Below, one piece after another: positions 1 through 10,020 of a stretch of DNA of 64,000 nt. The stretch is taken from NCBI GenBank assembly GCA_905221605.1, contig CAJNDS010002845.1, positions 532,713 to 596,712 on the forward strand, written 5' to 3'. This DNA comes from Symbiodinium natans. Its lineage: Eukaryota; Sar; Dinophyceae; Suessiales; Symbiodiniaceae. The stretch's first letter is position 1, and the number at the start of each line of letters is the position of its first letter. The notes under the pieces are model-generated. The model searched no databases. It was not told where the DNA came from and saw only the letters and a list, made by a program, of their open reading frames with translations. The position numbers and the translations under genes were made by a program.

Positions 1-654
1 CGGTTTTCGTTCAAGAGCTCAGGGATCAACGTCCCTTGGATCTCATCTAAAGTTGTCAGTGCGGTTCAGTGCGGTTCGTGTGGATGCGGCTGCTGAAGGC
101 TCGCAAAGTTTTGGTTGGGGTTTCATCGGGATTTGTTTGGCTGCTGGGGCTGATCGATTCCAAGAAGATTCGAACAAAAGATGGCTTTGTCCTGGACGAT
201 CTGTGTGCGAACCTCGAGAGCCTGAACTGCAATGCACCTCCAACCTGAGGCGCCTTCATCCGAGAGCCCCTGGAAGGAGCCGCGTGCCAATCGTTGATAG
301 CGGTTCAACTGCGATTTGGTCAGGCTGGATTCAGATGTTGTCGCCCAGTGGGAAGCCGATCCTGGCGATGGAGGCGCACCCTGGGCAGGACACTTTTCGG
401 GGGGTGGCTAGGCGATGATGGCTCTTTGGTTTCGTCGAGGCACCGGCTTTCTCTGAGCTGCCCCAGGCACCTGCGATCCCAGACGAGGCCATGGTCTCTG
501 GCTCATGTGTTCCGGTTTGTTTGCTGAACTGAGCTACCGTCCAGAAGTTCATACTGGTATCCATTATCCGTTGCCCCGCTATGTCTGCACAGAGCTACCC
601 TGAAATAATTTTATTTCGAACATCCCCACCCTCTCTGGTAAAGACTGGGGCTGG

Positions 655-925
655 GCACCCCTCCGGGGACACTCTGGGCCTGGGCACTGGGCACTCCGGG
701 AGACTCTGGGGTTGGGCACTCCAGCAAGGACACTCTGGGGTTGGGCAATTCAGGGAGACTTTGGGGCTGGGCAATGGGGTTGGGCACTCTAGGGAGACTC
801 TGGGGCACTCCCTCGAGGGTTGGGCACTCCAGCAAGACTCTGGGCTTGACTGTGAGTTGGGCACTGCAGGGACACTCTAGAGTTGGGCACTCCAGGGACA
901 CTTTGGGGTTGGGCACTCCAGGGAT
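655..925. repeat. Degenerate G-rich minisatellite
   Basis: About ten imperfect copies of a 26-29 base unit built on TTGGGCACTCCAGGGA followed by a GACTCTGGGG-like block. Copies differ by substitutions and by loss of part of the unit, so this is an old array. Short ORFs across it on both strands are repeat translations, not genes. Bases 1-654 upstream hold no gene I can support. Confidence 0.85.
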
Positions 926-982
926 GGGCGAGGAGAAGAGTTCCGGGCGAGGAGAAGAGTTCCGGGTGAGGAGAAGAGTTGA
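926..982. repeat. 19-base tandem repeat, three copies
   Basis: Three adjacent copies starting at 926, 945 and 964. Each is GGGCGAGGAGAAGAGTT plus two bases; the third has one change (C to T) and a different end. It abuts the minisatellite before it but has an unrelated unit. Confidence 0.9.
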
Positions 983-1205
983 CTTTGAAATCTAACAACC
1001 CCACACCGAGGGTGGGGAACAGGAAGACCCGTGCATTCTCAAACTGCAAACCTTTCTGCTCGGAGCTGGAGGAGCCATCACTCCACATTGGCGCGAGCCG
1101 CGACTTTTCCCGGGATTCCAAGGTGGTACCTGCCCCTGGCAGCCTCCAGTTCAAGAGGCCTGCTCCCAAACAGGTCTTTGTGCATGGCCATCACTTTTGA
1201 GATGG

Positions 1206-2654
1206 ATGTGCTTGGTGTGCAGGCCCATACCAAGGGGGCGCAAAGTGACGGTGCAGGATGCAGTGGACCTGCAGGCTGCGACCGAGCTTGGGTCAGGAAC
1301 GAAGGAAAGGGACGACGAAGTGCACTCAGCTGCTCCTGGAAAGGAGGGTGCTTCTAGCCGTCCTAGCCTGACACAGGCAGAAGCGCAAGCTCCGGATTCG
1401 GTTGGGGAAGCAGCAGGACAGCCTGTTGAAGTTCACGATGCAGCAACGCCTTCGAAGCGTGCTGCAGCCAGCCGAAGCAGAAGCAGCGAAACGAGCAGCT
1501 CGCAATCCAACCGAACCAGCACTTCTAGCACTTCTGGTGCAACGTCCACAAGTCGCAGCTTTTCGAGGTTAGGGGGAAAGGCCGAGTTGGCCCCCGAGGA
1601 CTCTACTTACAAATCCACGGAGAAGCCCACGGAGGAGGCCGCGGAGGGGCGAAGGGATACGAGCCCAGGGACAGAACGGGCCACTGAGGACGGAACGGAG
1701 GAGGCCACGGCCAAACCCGTGGAGGTTGCGGAACAGGCGGAGCCAAAGCAGCTGAAGCCCTCCTCCAGGTCATCGGTACTTGACACTCATTTGCACCAAG
1801 AGCCGGCAAGGTCGCAGGAGTCTCAACACGAGTCTCAACATGATCAACATGGCACCGTGGGCACTGTAGGCACGGTGGGCGGGCCATGGGAGCTGTCGGA
1901 GAAGGAGCAGGAAGTGGCCAAAGGCACAAGAGACCAAGTTGATCAAGGGAGTCCAGAACCCGACCTCAAGCCCGGCGGGGCCCCGCATGTTCAAAGCGGG
2001 TCCCGGGTCGATGAACAGAAAAAAGTGATCCTTCTAGAAGCAAGCAATGATTCCTCTGACGTGGCCGAGGGCTCTAGGATGTCTGGTGTGCAAGACCAGC
2101 AAGACGCGGGCAGCATCCAAACCTCAAGTATCGTGTGGTGGCCCGATGAGGTAATTTCGGCGGACCCGCAACAGCCACTGGATGTGCACAGCCACTTGCC
2201 AGTCGAACAGCCCGATGCAACACCCGAGGCCTCCGAGGCGAGTCCCGTCTTCCAGGCGATCCCCTCGCAACATCGCCAGCATGGGCCCTGTCAGGAGCAT
2301 TCAGAGACTGAGCATGTGGAGCCGTCAAGGCAGCGAGAGTCGCAAGAGTCGCAAGAGTCGCAAGAAGAGGCGCGAGAGGTTGAGGCAAGATCGAAGGCAA
2401 CTGCAGAGAGTACGCTTCCAGAGCTGGCTCCGGTGACTCCGGCTGCTGATTCAGTGCACGATGGAGTGGGCCACTGTGCATCTCAGAACGCAGTGATATG
2501 CAGTGGCTGTAACAAGGTTCCCTGGCGACTGGGTCCAATCCAAGTTCGTGTGGGTTTGACAAGCTTCCTCAGTGATTCCTCAGGCACAGGCCCACGACCG
2601 CACCGCCCCCGCCGCCTCGGCCACCGCCTCAGCCGCTGTTGCCGCCGCTGCTGA
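1206..2654 (+). CDS. Disordered Ser/Thr/Glu-rich protein, large exon
   Basis: Open frame of about 480 codons from an ATG at 1206; no family recognised. The N-terminal 50 residues are of ordinary composition. The rest is low complexity: a Ser/Arg stretch around residues 80-115, Glu/Ala/Thr-rich repeats around 130-170, three GTV repeats near residue 217, and an ESQESQESQE run near residue 380. The frame probably leaves the exon near 2517 (AACAAG then GTTCCC), since the Arg/Pro-rich end at 2580-2654 reads better in another frame as the proline-rich exon listed next. True start and upstream exons are unknown. Likely a cytosolic or nuclear intrinsically disordered protein; no function inferred. 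Confidence 0.55.
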   Translation: MCLVCRPIPRGRKVTVQDAVDLQAATELGSGTKERDDEVHSAAPGKEGASSRPSLTQAEAQAPDSVGEAAGQPVEVHDAATPSKRAAASRSRSSETSSSQSNRTSTSSTSGATSTSRSFSRLGGKAELAPEDSTYKSTEKPTEEAAEGRRDTSPGTERATEDGTEEATAKPVEVAEQAEPKQLKPSSRSSVLDTHLHQEPARSQESQHESQHDQHGTVGTVGTVGGPWELSEKEQEVAKGTRDQVDQGSPEPDLKPGGAPHVQSGSRVDEQKKVILLEASNDSSDVAEGSRMSGVQDQQDAGSIQTSSIVWWPDEVISADPQQPLDVHSHLPVEQPDATPEASEASPVFQAIPSQHRQHGPCQEHSETEHVEPSRQRESQESQESQEEAREVEARSKATAESTLPELAPVTPAADSVHDGVGHCASQNAVICSGCNKVPWRLGPIQVRVGLTSFLSDSSGTGPRPHRPRRLGHRLSRCCRRC

Positions 2655-2815
2655 CGGTGCCGCCGCTGACGCCGCCCCCGCCGATGCCGCCCATCGAAGA
2701 TTGTTACAGATGCAAAGTCCGTCACGCCCTCCCTCTCCTACTATCCAATGCGTCTCCTGGTCTTCTGTCTGCAGGGATTCACCTGTGCACGGGAATGCAA
2801 CGTGAACGGAAATGA
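2600..2815 (+). CDS. Proline-rich exon
   Basis: A frame different from the upstream ORF gives a run of PPP, PLLPP and PPPPMPP followed by EDCYRCK. It lies just after several CAG acceptor-like sites (2580-2590). A GT follows the AAA of the YRCK segment at about 2718, so the exon may end there instead of at the TGA at 2813. If spliced to the 1206 exon it would add a proline-rich linker to the disordered protein. Composition alone supports coding; the family is unknown. Confidence 0.4.
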   Translation, partial: APPPPPRPPPQPLLPPLLTVPPLTPPPPMPPIEDCYRCKVRHALPLLLSNASPGLLSAGIHLCTGMQRERK

Positions 2816-3730
2816 ACGGACCCTCCATCGGGGTGCCTAAAGCTTCTGCAGCCCCTGTGGAAGAGACGTTTGGACCGCCAAGGACTCGTGCCGGAGCGCA
2901 GAGCCCAGACAAGCCTCGCCGCTGCAGTTGCTCAGCCGAAGAGGTTTCGAGGTTTCGTTTAGTTACTTGTCGGAGTGGTTAGATGCTACCCGCGGAATCC
3001 GATGTTCTGTTCTGTTGGGCCGATTGACTTTCGGAATGCTTGGTTCCTGCGTCTTGTTTCCTGATCGACTTTGAGATTTCGGTGGTGCGCAGAGCCTCCA
3101 AGGACGCAGACGCCCGAAGTCGCGCGAGAGGATTCCAAGGTCGCACGACTGCCCATCGAGCCGGCGGACAGCTTCGTGCTTCGGGCTTTTTGCAGGTCTT
3201 TGGTTTGATGGCCTTTGCGCACTTTGCTTTCCTTGGATGCCAAGCCGACACCCAAAATAAGCGTCCAAGGTGCCCAAGATGCTCGAGCTGCCCGAGGTGC
3301 CCCACACCCTGGGCATTGGCCTGAACTGGGAGCTGGCAGACTCGCGAGGCAGAGAGGGGACCAGCCTGAAAGAATCCTTAGACTTGAGCCCCCGCCAACA
3401 CCTGCCCCTGTTTCGTGTGCTGCTGTGTGGCTGTTGCTGGGAGAGGAAACCCTCACTACGAGACTGCGCAGGCCTCCGCGAAGTCGTGCTCTGCAGTTGC
3501 CGATGTTTTTCTTGGTAGGTATCGGAAAGCTTCCTGGCCCATGGAACTAGTTTTTTTTTTTTGCACATCTGTGGAGTATGCTTGGTCGCCTTGGAGTTTC
3601 CAGTCCACACGGTCGGGTTGCAAATGCGGAATTCGATTGCAAAAGCGCACTGCAGAGCCCAATGTTGAAGTTCAACATTGAATTGTGTGTATGCCTCCTA
3701 GGGCCCGAAATCCAACAAACACTTGCCCTA
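2816..3730. other. No clear gene
   Basis: Several overlapping short ORFs on both strands, none with a recognisable domain or clean splice borders. A frame at 3270-3518 contains LGIGLNWELAD but its remainder is unconvincing. A T-run of 12 lies at 3549-3561. Confidence 0.5.
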
Positions 3731-3734
3731 TTGC

Positions 3735-3890
3735 CTAAACCTTGTCGCTAAATCCTACGGAGTGGGATCCCTATAGCTTATTCCCTTAGCCTTTCTCCCT
3801 AAGTCCTATTCCCTAAGCCCTACAGAGCAGGGGTCCCTAAATCTTGTCGCTGAATCCTAAAGAGCGGATCCTTGAATCTTATTCATTAGG
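3735..3890. repeat. Diverged direct repeat with CCCTAA-like words
   Basis: Two related copies about 99 bases apart (near 3735 and 3834) share CCTAAA, TTGTCGCTRAATCCTA, GGATCC and CTTATTC in the same order. CCTAA and CCCTAA words recur throughout, the complement of the TTTAGGG array at 36.5 kb. It may be a relic of telomere-like sequence in opposite orientation. Confidence 0.6.
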
Positions 3891-4688
3891 GTCGGGCACA
3901 AAGAAGTTAAGAGGCAGCCAGTCAGGGTTTCCCACCAGCAAACCAAAAGGGTTCTATGTTCTAGCAGGTCCAAGACGAGGTCCCAGGAACCGTCCTCGCA
4001 AAAGGTTCCAAGAGTCGTTTTGCCTCACCCCCTATTTGCCCGTAAAGCATCACGTTGAGCTCTGACAAATGAGAGAAGTGGGCTCCTCTGCAGACTCTTG
4101 GCTCTCAGTCGTGTGCTCAGTGGTGGTGCCACGGGCACGGGAGCTTGATGGCGATGGCAATGAGAGGAGTGGCTTGCATCTTGTTCCTTGGCGACAGGTG
4201 TAAACTTCAAACTCCCCAAGCAAGAAAGCCTGCAACAGCACATCCTCAGCTTTAACGGCAACCTCCTTGAGAAGCCCGACCACAGCGTTACAGGAGCAAC
4301 AGCTGGAGTAGCGGTGAAGCCGCTCAAAGAGACGGGCTCGTGGTTGTTTAAAGTTTATCGGCTTTGCCGAGGGATGGACTACTGTACTGCATAGGGACAT
4401 GAAAAGACGAGGAAACGAAGCCAACTGTTCAAAGGTGGCACATGGGTACAGAGGCCGCGTGGGTCGCAGAGTCGAAGCTGATGCTGAGGCTTACTGCAGT
4501 GTGCAGTGCCGTCTCGCCGGAGGCCTTGCAGTCTGCCTTGGCCGAGGCCGGTCACAGCATCTTTCGACAAATTCAGAGTTATTAAAAGAGTTGCTGGTTG
4601 CCGTAAATTCGCAGTCAGGTGGCTCTGAAGAAGAGCTCTGAGTACAACTGTTCGGTGAGCGTTGCTGCAGCTCGGCTGGGCAGCCGCC

Positions 4689-4886
4689 ATGTCCTTGTCA
4701 CGATTTCTTTGTGGATCAGAGGGTAAGCATAAGCCGGCAGAAGTTAAGATCTCTGCAGCCCTGCTCTTCCTCCTATGTGTGTGCGTGATCTCTTTTTATG
4801 TTTCCTCGCTGTTCTGTGATGATCTATGTGAGCTCAGCTTCCCAGATGATGTGATGTTCACAGAGTTCACCATCACCGGGGGGTGA
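4689..4886 (+). CDS. Small putative single-pass membrane protein
   Basis: A 65-codon ORF with an ATG start. Residues 1-20 are hydrophilic, residues 21-42 form a strong hydrophobic helix (ISAALLFLLCVCVISFYVSS), and the tail is acidic with CDDLCELSFPDD. No family recognised. It could instead be the first exon of a longer gene, as no introns were resolved around it. Bases 3891-4688 upstream hold no gene I can support. Confidence 0.3.
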   Translation: MSLSRFLCGSEGKHKPAEVKISAALLFLLCVCVISFYVSSLFCDDLCELSFPDDVMFTEFTITGG

Positions 4887-6146
4887 AGTCGGCTGAGTCC
4901 TAGACTGAGGTCCGTACGCCCGCCGGGTCTGCGCAGGCAGCCGCCGGGATCGTCAACTTCGAGGCCGCCTTTGCTGCTTTGCCCACCCTTGGCCTGCCCA
5001 TGCGCCCTTGCCTTCTTGCCTTGGGAGTGGTTGGGGTCCGCGCTTGTCGGGCAGTTCTTGTTGGCAGTGGAAAAGTCCTGCCCTTCCAGGCCCAAATCTT
5101 CAAACCTGGTTTCCTGTGACTAAAGGGAATCCCAGCACTATGTAGTCGTTCTTAAACCATGTTCCAACTTTAGGCAGCTTACTGTATTGGCCCCAACGGC
5201 CGTGGAGGCGGGCCAGAAGGCAGCCACAGCAGACCTGTGTCTTGGTCCCGCTAGTTTCAAGCAGTCAGTGTGCGCACATGAGGCCTAGTTCCATGAGGTC
5301 AGCAGACCGGGTTCCCGAGGGCTTCTGGGCACAAGAGGACGAAGGATTCTTTGCGAACTTTCGCGAGTTTCCCGAGCTTTGAAGCCGAACAATGCGTCTT
5401 GTGGCATGCCGACGAAAGAGCTAGCTGATGCCACTGCCTCAAAGGGCTCAAAGCCCAAGGTATGCATGGGGAAGCTGCTTGGCCAGTCAGACGGAAAGGT
5501 GCAACGCGGGAGTTTCGAGTAAAAGGTGGGTGTGCGGTATGCCAGTCAGGGTACATGGAATGCATAGGTCAGTAGGTTATCAGATACCAGCGTCACAGCA
5601 CCCTGTCGTACAGAGTTTAGCGCTGCATTCTACTTTTTCCAGCAACTTTTGTTGCTGGCATGTTGCCCCAGTTTTGCTTCGACAAGGTGTGACGAAGATG
5701 TTCACGGCCGCATCAATCATGAAGCTGGTTGCGGCTGGTGTCTTCCGATCCTTGGCAGCGCATCTTGATGTAAGAACTGCTCCGAGAATCCCTTTCCCGA
5801 TCTGGGGCCAGCAGCGCAAGACCTGTCTTGCAGCAATGTATGGTGTTGTTTAAGAGCTTGCAGAACTCAAGGGCTCGATGATGAGATCGCCCCACTAGTG
5901 GACTCCGTGCTTGCAAAGATGGCAGCGAAGGACGGCTTCGCCGGAGCCCTCTGCCCCAACTCATAAAACAAACCAAAGCCTCTCTGGTTTCCATGCAAGA
6001 GCACGGGCTGTACCCCAATATCGGCCCTAAACCCTTGGGATCTTGCATGGCCAGAATAATCATGAACTTCATGTCGTGGCTTTGAGCTGAATTCGAGTAG
6101 ACACCACCAAATCCCAGCATCTCACTGCATCTCTGTGGGGGGGCAG
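4887..6146. other. No confident gene
   Basis: Overlapping ORFs of 60-140 codons on both strands without domains. The longest (5428-5853 on +, 5713-6120 on -) lack codon regularity or splice borders that would single one out. Confidence 0.45.
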
Positions 6147-6240
6147 GATCCCAAGCAGAACTTCACCAGCGTGGAACAGCTCTGGGGCGTAGCTGCCGCA
6201 AAGACCACCCTGCGAGAGCTGTTGGGCATGATGCGCCTCG
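6147..6240 (+). CDS. Exon of an unrecognised gene
   Basis: Begins after a CAG acceptor and ends before a GT (6241). It reads DPKQNFTSVEQLW and then a Leu/Met-rich helix, LRELLGMMRL. It is 31 codons plus one base. Composition and GC-rich third positions look coding. It was not joined with confidence to the next candidate exon. Confidence 0.45.
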
Positions 6241-6402
6241 GTCCACACCTGCTCCGGGGGCTTTCTTTGCCAGCTTCAATGTGGCTCACGGCTGCATTCC
6301 CCCCGTTGCCCTGACCAACCTGGCCAGTTTGACACCTCGATATGGGTCGATGTAGCCTGGGCATGGAAGCCACCACGACCCCGAAAAGCCCCTGAACTGA
6401 GC

Positions 6403-6560
6403 GTGACGAAGCGTCGGAGCGTGCGTCAAAGGTCCACCATACCTGACTTCGATACAGCGCAACCAGCCAAGACCGGCATCTCCAAGGACGAAGACAACAT
6501 TTTGCCACCCTCCCCCCGAGAAACGCGCGAACCCCCCCCTAGCCTCCAAGTGCAGTCCCT
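6403..6560 (+). CDS. Basic/Ser-rich exon candidate
   Basis: Frame reads TKRRSVRQRSTIPDFDT, then a DEDN and PPSPRETREPPP segment: a hydrophilic, phosphosite-like sequence. It may belong to the gene of the 6147 exon. Borders were not fixed. Confidence 0.35.
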
Positions 6561-7083
6561 GAGACGTAAGAACAACAGCCGACTTTTGGAAGCGAGGCTT
6601 CTCGTAGGGCGAGGCTGGGATGTGTCATGTGGACACAGGCTTAGAGGAAGTTCCGGGCAGATATTCATGCCGAGATCAAACCTTTCTTTCCAGGGTCTCT
6701 CTCGGCCAGGTGGTGTATGCTAGTGGACCGTTTGGGGTACCAGGTTTCAAGAGCTCACCCCCAAAACAGGCCCAAGTCCATTAGTCCACATCAACAGACA
6801 GCCCCAGAGTATAACGAACAAATCGTGCTGTCGAACCTCTGAATCTGCCGGAGTCGTAGGGTTTGCGCTCGAGGTATCGGGACTCGCCATCCGAGTTGTG
6901 CCTATGTGCCGCAAGCGGGCCCAATACTCGATGCAGGCATAAACTTATTTACAAAGAGCATCACGCAGCGCACGCAGGCTGTTTGCAACGTAGGTCTCGG
7001 AGCTTTGTAGCAACTGTCGAAAACGAGCCGGACAAGGTGCAATATGCAATAGAGTCTTGAGGGTTCATCGAGCGGCCGCACAG

Positions 7084-7656
7084 ATGAGAGCAGCGCTGGC
7101 AAACTCAGTTCGATCTGGACTTCTTGCGCTGATGTTCGTGGGCTTCCTGTCGACGATGACGGCATTCTTTGTGTTGATGCTCGGTTTTCGGTCCAGTCAT
7201 TCACGGACGTGGCCGACTTCCCTGGTTCTTCTGCTGAACTCGCTACTGATTTTGGCAGCTCTGGCTTGTGTGTACAAAGTTCCCTCAGCCCGCGGAGTAG
7301 TGCCAGCCAAGATCCATGAAGAGGGCAAGTTTATCTGGGCTTCGTGTGCTTTTGACATGCTCCACATGCCTCAACACAGCCTGGAGTTTCGCAATATTCA
7401 GATGAGGCGTGGACAAGCAGCAGCCGAGTGGACTAGGTCCCCTCCACTCTCCATGGTTGCCCAAGTCCAGGCACTGCCCCAAAAGACTTGCTTGTGCTGC
7501 TTGGATGACTTCCTGCCATCCAGTCAGGTAGCGATCCTTCCCTGTGGCCATGTCTACCATGAGGACTGCGTTGCATCGTGGTCCTTCTCCACTGCAGCCG
7601 CTGCGGGCTCTTGTCCATCTTGCCGATTGCGCTACAATGTACCTGTGAGCTGCTAA
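7084..7656 (+). CDS. Two-TM RING-H2 protein, probable E3 ubiquitin ligase
   Basis: Intronless ORF of 190 codons from the first ATG (7084). An in-frame TTG at 7057 is not a plausible eukaryotic start. Two hydrophobic helices sit at about residues 13-35 and 45-64, so the protein should be membrane-anchored with a cytosolic C-terminus. A complete RING-H2 lies at residues 136-180: CLCC, then CGHVYHEDC, then CPSC, giving Cys-X2-Cys, Cys-X-His-X2-His-X2-Cys and Cys-X2-Cys zinc ligands. In this family the RING recruits a ubiquitin-charged E2 to substrates. The domain ends ten residues before the stop. The substrate is unknown. Lack of introns contrasts with its neighbours and could reflect retroposition, but no spliced-leader relic was seen upstream. 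Confidence 0.85.
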   Translation: MRAALANSVRSGLLALMFVGFLSTMTAFFVLMLGFRSSHSRTWPTSLVLLLNSLLILAALACVYKVPSARGVVPAKIHEEGKFIWASCAFDMLHMPQHSLEFRNIQMRRGQAAAEWTRSPPLSMVAQVQALPQKTCLCCLDDFLPSSQVAILPCGHVYHEDCVASWSFSTAAAAGSCPSCRLRYNVPVSC

Positions 7657-8685
7657 CGACCTGGAGAACAGCTGAAGATGCTGCTCCACTACATTCAGGC
7701 ATGAGGTCACGTCACAGCTTCTTTTTCAAGAGGAGGGATTGCAGGAGCGTGCGCTCATGGGAATGCCCATGAGCGAACTTAACCCAATATGTTGACCTGT
7801 ATTTTGCCCCGCAGTCGCTTTGCCTAGGCGAAGCTGTTCCGCACGTTTTGGGGCTGTAGAGATGTTTGAGGTTTCGGAGGTTGACAAGCCATGACTTTGG
7901 ATATCGTGACTTAGAGGTGCTATGTTTTCGCACTCTGGCTGAAGCCACACTTGGACCAAAGATTGCGTGGCAGAGGTTGCATGCCCTCAGCAATGCATTA
8001 AATTAGCAGGTGTGTCGCATCCGTACATTTTTACCGTTTGCAGTGCCAGTGTGAGAGCCAGAGGGCATCCTCAAGCAGCGCGCGTTGCATTCTTGAAATG
8101 CCATCGGCGGGATTGTTCAGCCAACGCCCCCCGAGATCTGAACCCACATCTCTTACCCTGCATGCTTATTCTGGTGTTAAAGCACAGGCTACACAGTTTG
8201 TACTACGGCTTTGCGCTCTCGGCCAAGAGCTGTTGAGCTCAACAGAAGGGGGTAGGCTCGGCCCGTTAAGGCAAGACATGCTCAGGGTGAAGAGCCCGGG
8301 TGAGCAGGTGTTCCATAAGTTCCCGCGCTGCAACACGGTGACACGCCCAAGGTTTCTTAAAGACTTAAGGTTCTCGTGCATGCGGCCGAAAAACTCGACG
8401 ACTTGTCAATGACAAGGGCTGCAGCAAGAGACCAGTAGGTTCGCAGAGCACGTTTCGCAAATTGTCTTGCAAAAAGCCGCGCGCTCTGGCCATGTGGAGT
8501 CCGTTGCCTGACGACGCAGCAGACTTCTTCAGAACCATTCTTCGAGGACCCCCTGCGAGCTCAGCTCTACCGCGAGGCGGACCATTTCTATGAGCCAGCC
8601 GAGCTCATGCCGCTAAACGCAGAGGTTGCACGGGTTTGTGGAGGGTTTGCACACGGCCTGCACATCTTGCTCATTCAGCCCGGCC
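7657..8685. other. No confident gene
   Basis: Short ORFs on both strands only. Around 8038-8412 a + frame of 124 codons has no recognisable motif. Confidence 0.45.
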
Positions 8686-8727
8686 GCCCCCCCCCCAAGC
8701 CCTAAACCCCCCCCCCCCCCCCCCCCG
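8686..8727. repeat. Poly-C tracts
   Basis: Two C runs (10 and about 20 bases) separated by AAGCCCTAAA. It is followed by a tandem CCTTGGCTGTGGGT duplication at 8738-8768. The C runs could form an i-motif, or a G-quadruplex on the other strand. Confidence 0.9.
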
Positions 8728-9079
8728 CACCCCTTGGCTGTGGGTCGCCCCTTGGCTGTGGGTCCCCGTAGGCTGGGTTTCTAAGCTTCTTGACTGTGGG
8801 ATTTGGATCAGCATCTAAGGAGCGTGCCTTGGGTGGCTGGACACACCAAGGCACAGAAAGGGGGAGCAGATCGCAACATCTTTCTTGTTGTATGCCCCGT
8901 GCTCCACAACCTTTGCAGCACCAAACTACATAAAGCTTTGTGGGCTTAGGGGGCGAAAGTTAAGTGATGAGCCCTGGAAGCTGGCTAGTTGCAGCATGAA
9001 GAATCTTCAGCAACATCATCACTGACAGGAGTGCGCCTCACACTTCATCATGGGCAAGTTTTGCAGCTAGGCATCGGAC

Positions 9080-9277
9080 ATGGACGCTGTAGATCTGCGC
9101 CAGCCCGGCAGTGCTGTGACAACCCGCCTGGCCAGTTCGGACAGTCAAGCATCTACAGTTGGTCCAATCGACATATTGCTCTTGGATGCCAGCTGGAGTC
9201 CGACAGCACACGTATTAACAGAAGTTCCAAGCCTACTAGTCTTCCAATGCTGCTGGTGTGCTTGTTCAAACGACTGA
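9080..9277 (+). CDS. Candidate exon, unknown
   Basis: From an ATG the frame reads MDAVDLRQPGSAVTTRLASS, then GPIDILLLDASWSPTAHVL. Amphipathic, protein-like and GC-rich at third positions, but the same DNA has a second open + frame (8989-9285). A CAG acceptor lies 14 bases before the ATG. No family seen. Bases 8728-9079 and 9278-9950 hold nothing further I can support. Confidence 0.35.
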   Translation: MDAVDLRQPGSAVTTRLASSDSQASTVGPIDILLLDASWSPTAHVLTEVPSLLVFQCCWCACSND

Positions 9278-9952
9278 AGACGTGAAAGCCTTTTTTCCTT
9301 TCTCTGGTACACTACGGAAGTACACTATCTGGCAAATGACGCCCCAAAGCCATCAGCCCGAGCTCCTTGCTTTCTGGGCATGCGAACCAGACAAGGCTAC
9401 AGCAGCACCAACTTCATGCTCCTGGGCTTAGCGCTAGCCCAGCATGCTGGTGCAGCTGGGCATCGATTCAGTTTCAGTTCGGAAACGGGATACGTTGTGC
9501 TAGTTGTGATGTCCGCAGCTGACACAGGTATGTTTCAAGACTTGTGATGTTATGTGATGCGCAGGGTCCAACATCAGTCCTCCCGCAAGTCTGAACTTGT
9601 GCAGGGTCACCCCTTGAGCTGAGCGCCCAAGCCAGAAGTTCAAGCTTCGAATCCCAGGTCGAGCGGTGGGCAGACCTCAACCAGACGCAGTTCCTGCCAG
9701 ACTACCTTCAAGGACACATCCGCTTCGCCAACGCGGGTACTCCGAAGGACCGGACCGCGAGTAGCGTCGGGCTGTCGTGCGACCTTCGCTTCGGCTTGGG
9801 TTTGTGCCTTCTTAAAACGGCCAAAGGCCCGCAGTAAGAGCGTTGCGCTTTCGATGTGATGTGAGTCATCACAAGTCGCCACGTAACCTCAGTACATGAC
9901 AGTGTCATGCGGGCTCCCCAACCCCCCGGTCCTCGACAAATAGTTTTGTTCA

Positions 9953-10020
9953 GCCATGTCCCATGCACTACACTGCATGCCTTGCTGTGCATGACTTGCT
10001 ATGCATGATGTATCATGCAC
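9953..10020. repeat. CATGCA-rich cluster
   Basis: CATGCAC, TGCATGCC, TGCATGAC and TATGCATG words recur about every 10-12 bases over roughly 70 bases. CATG and TGCATG are self-complementary, so the cluster is rich in short palindromes. It could be a protein-binding array or just a short repeat. Confidence 0.55.
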
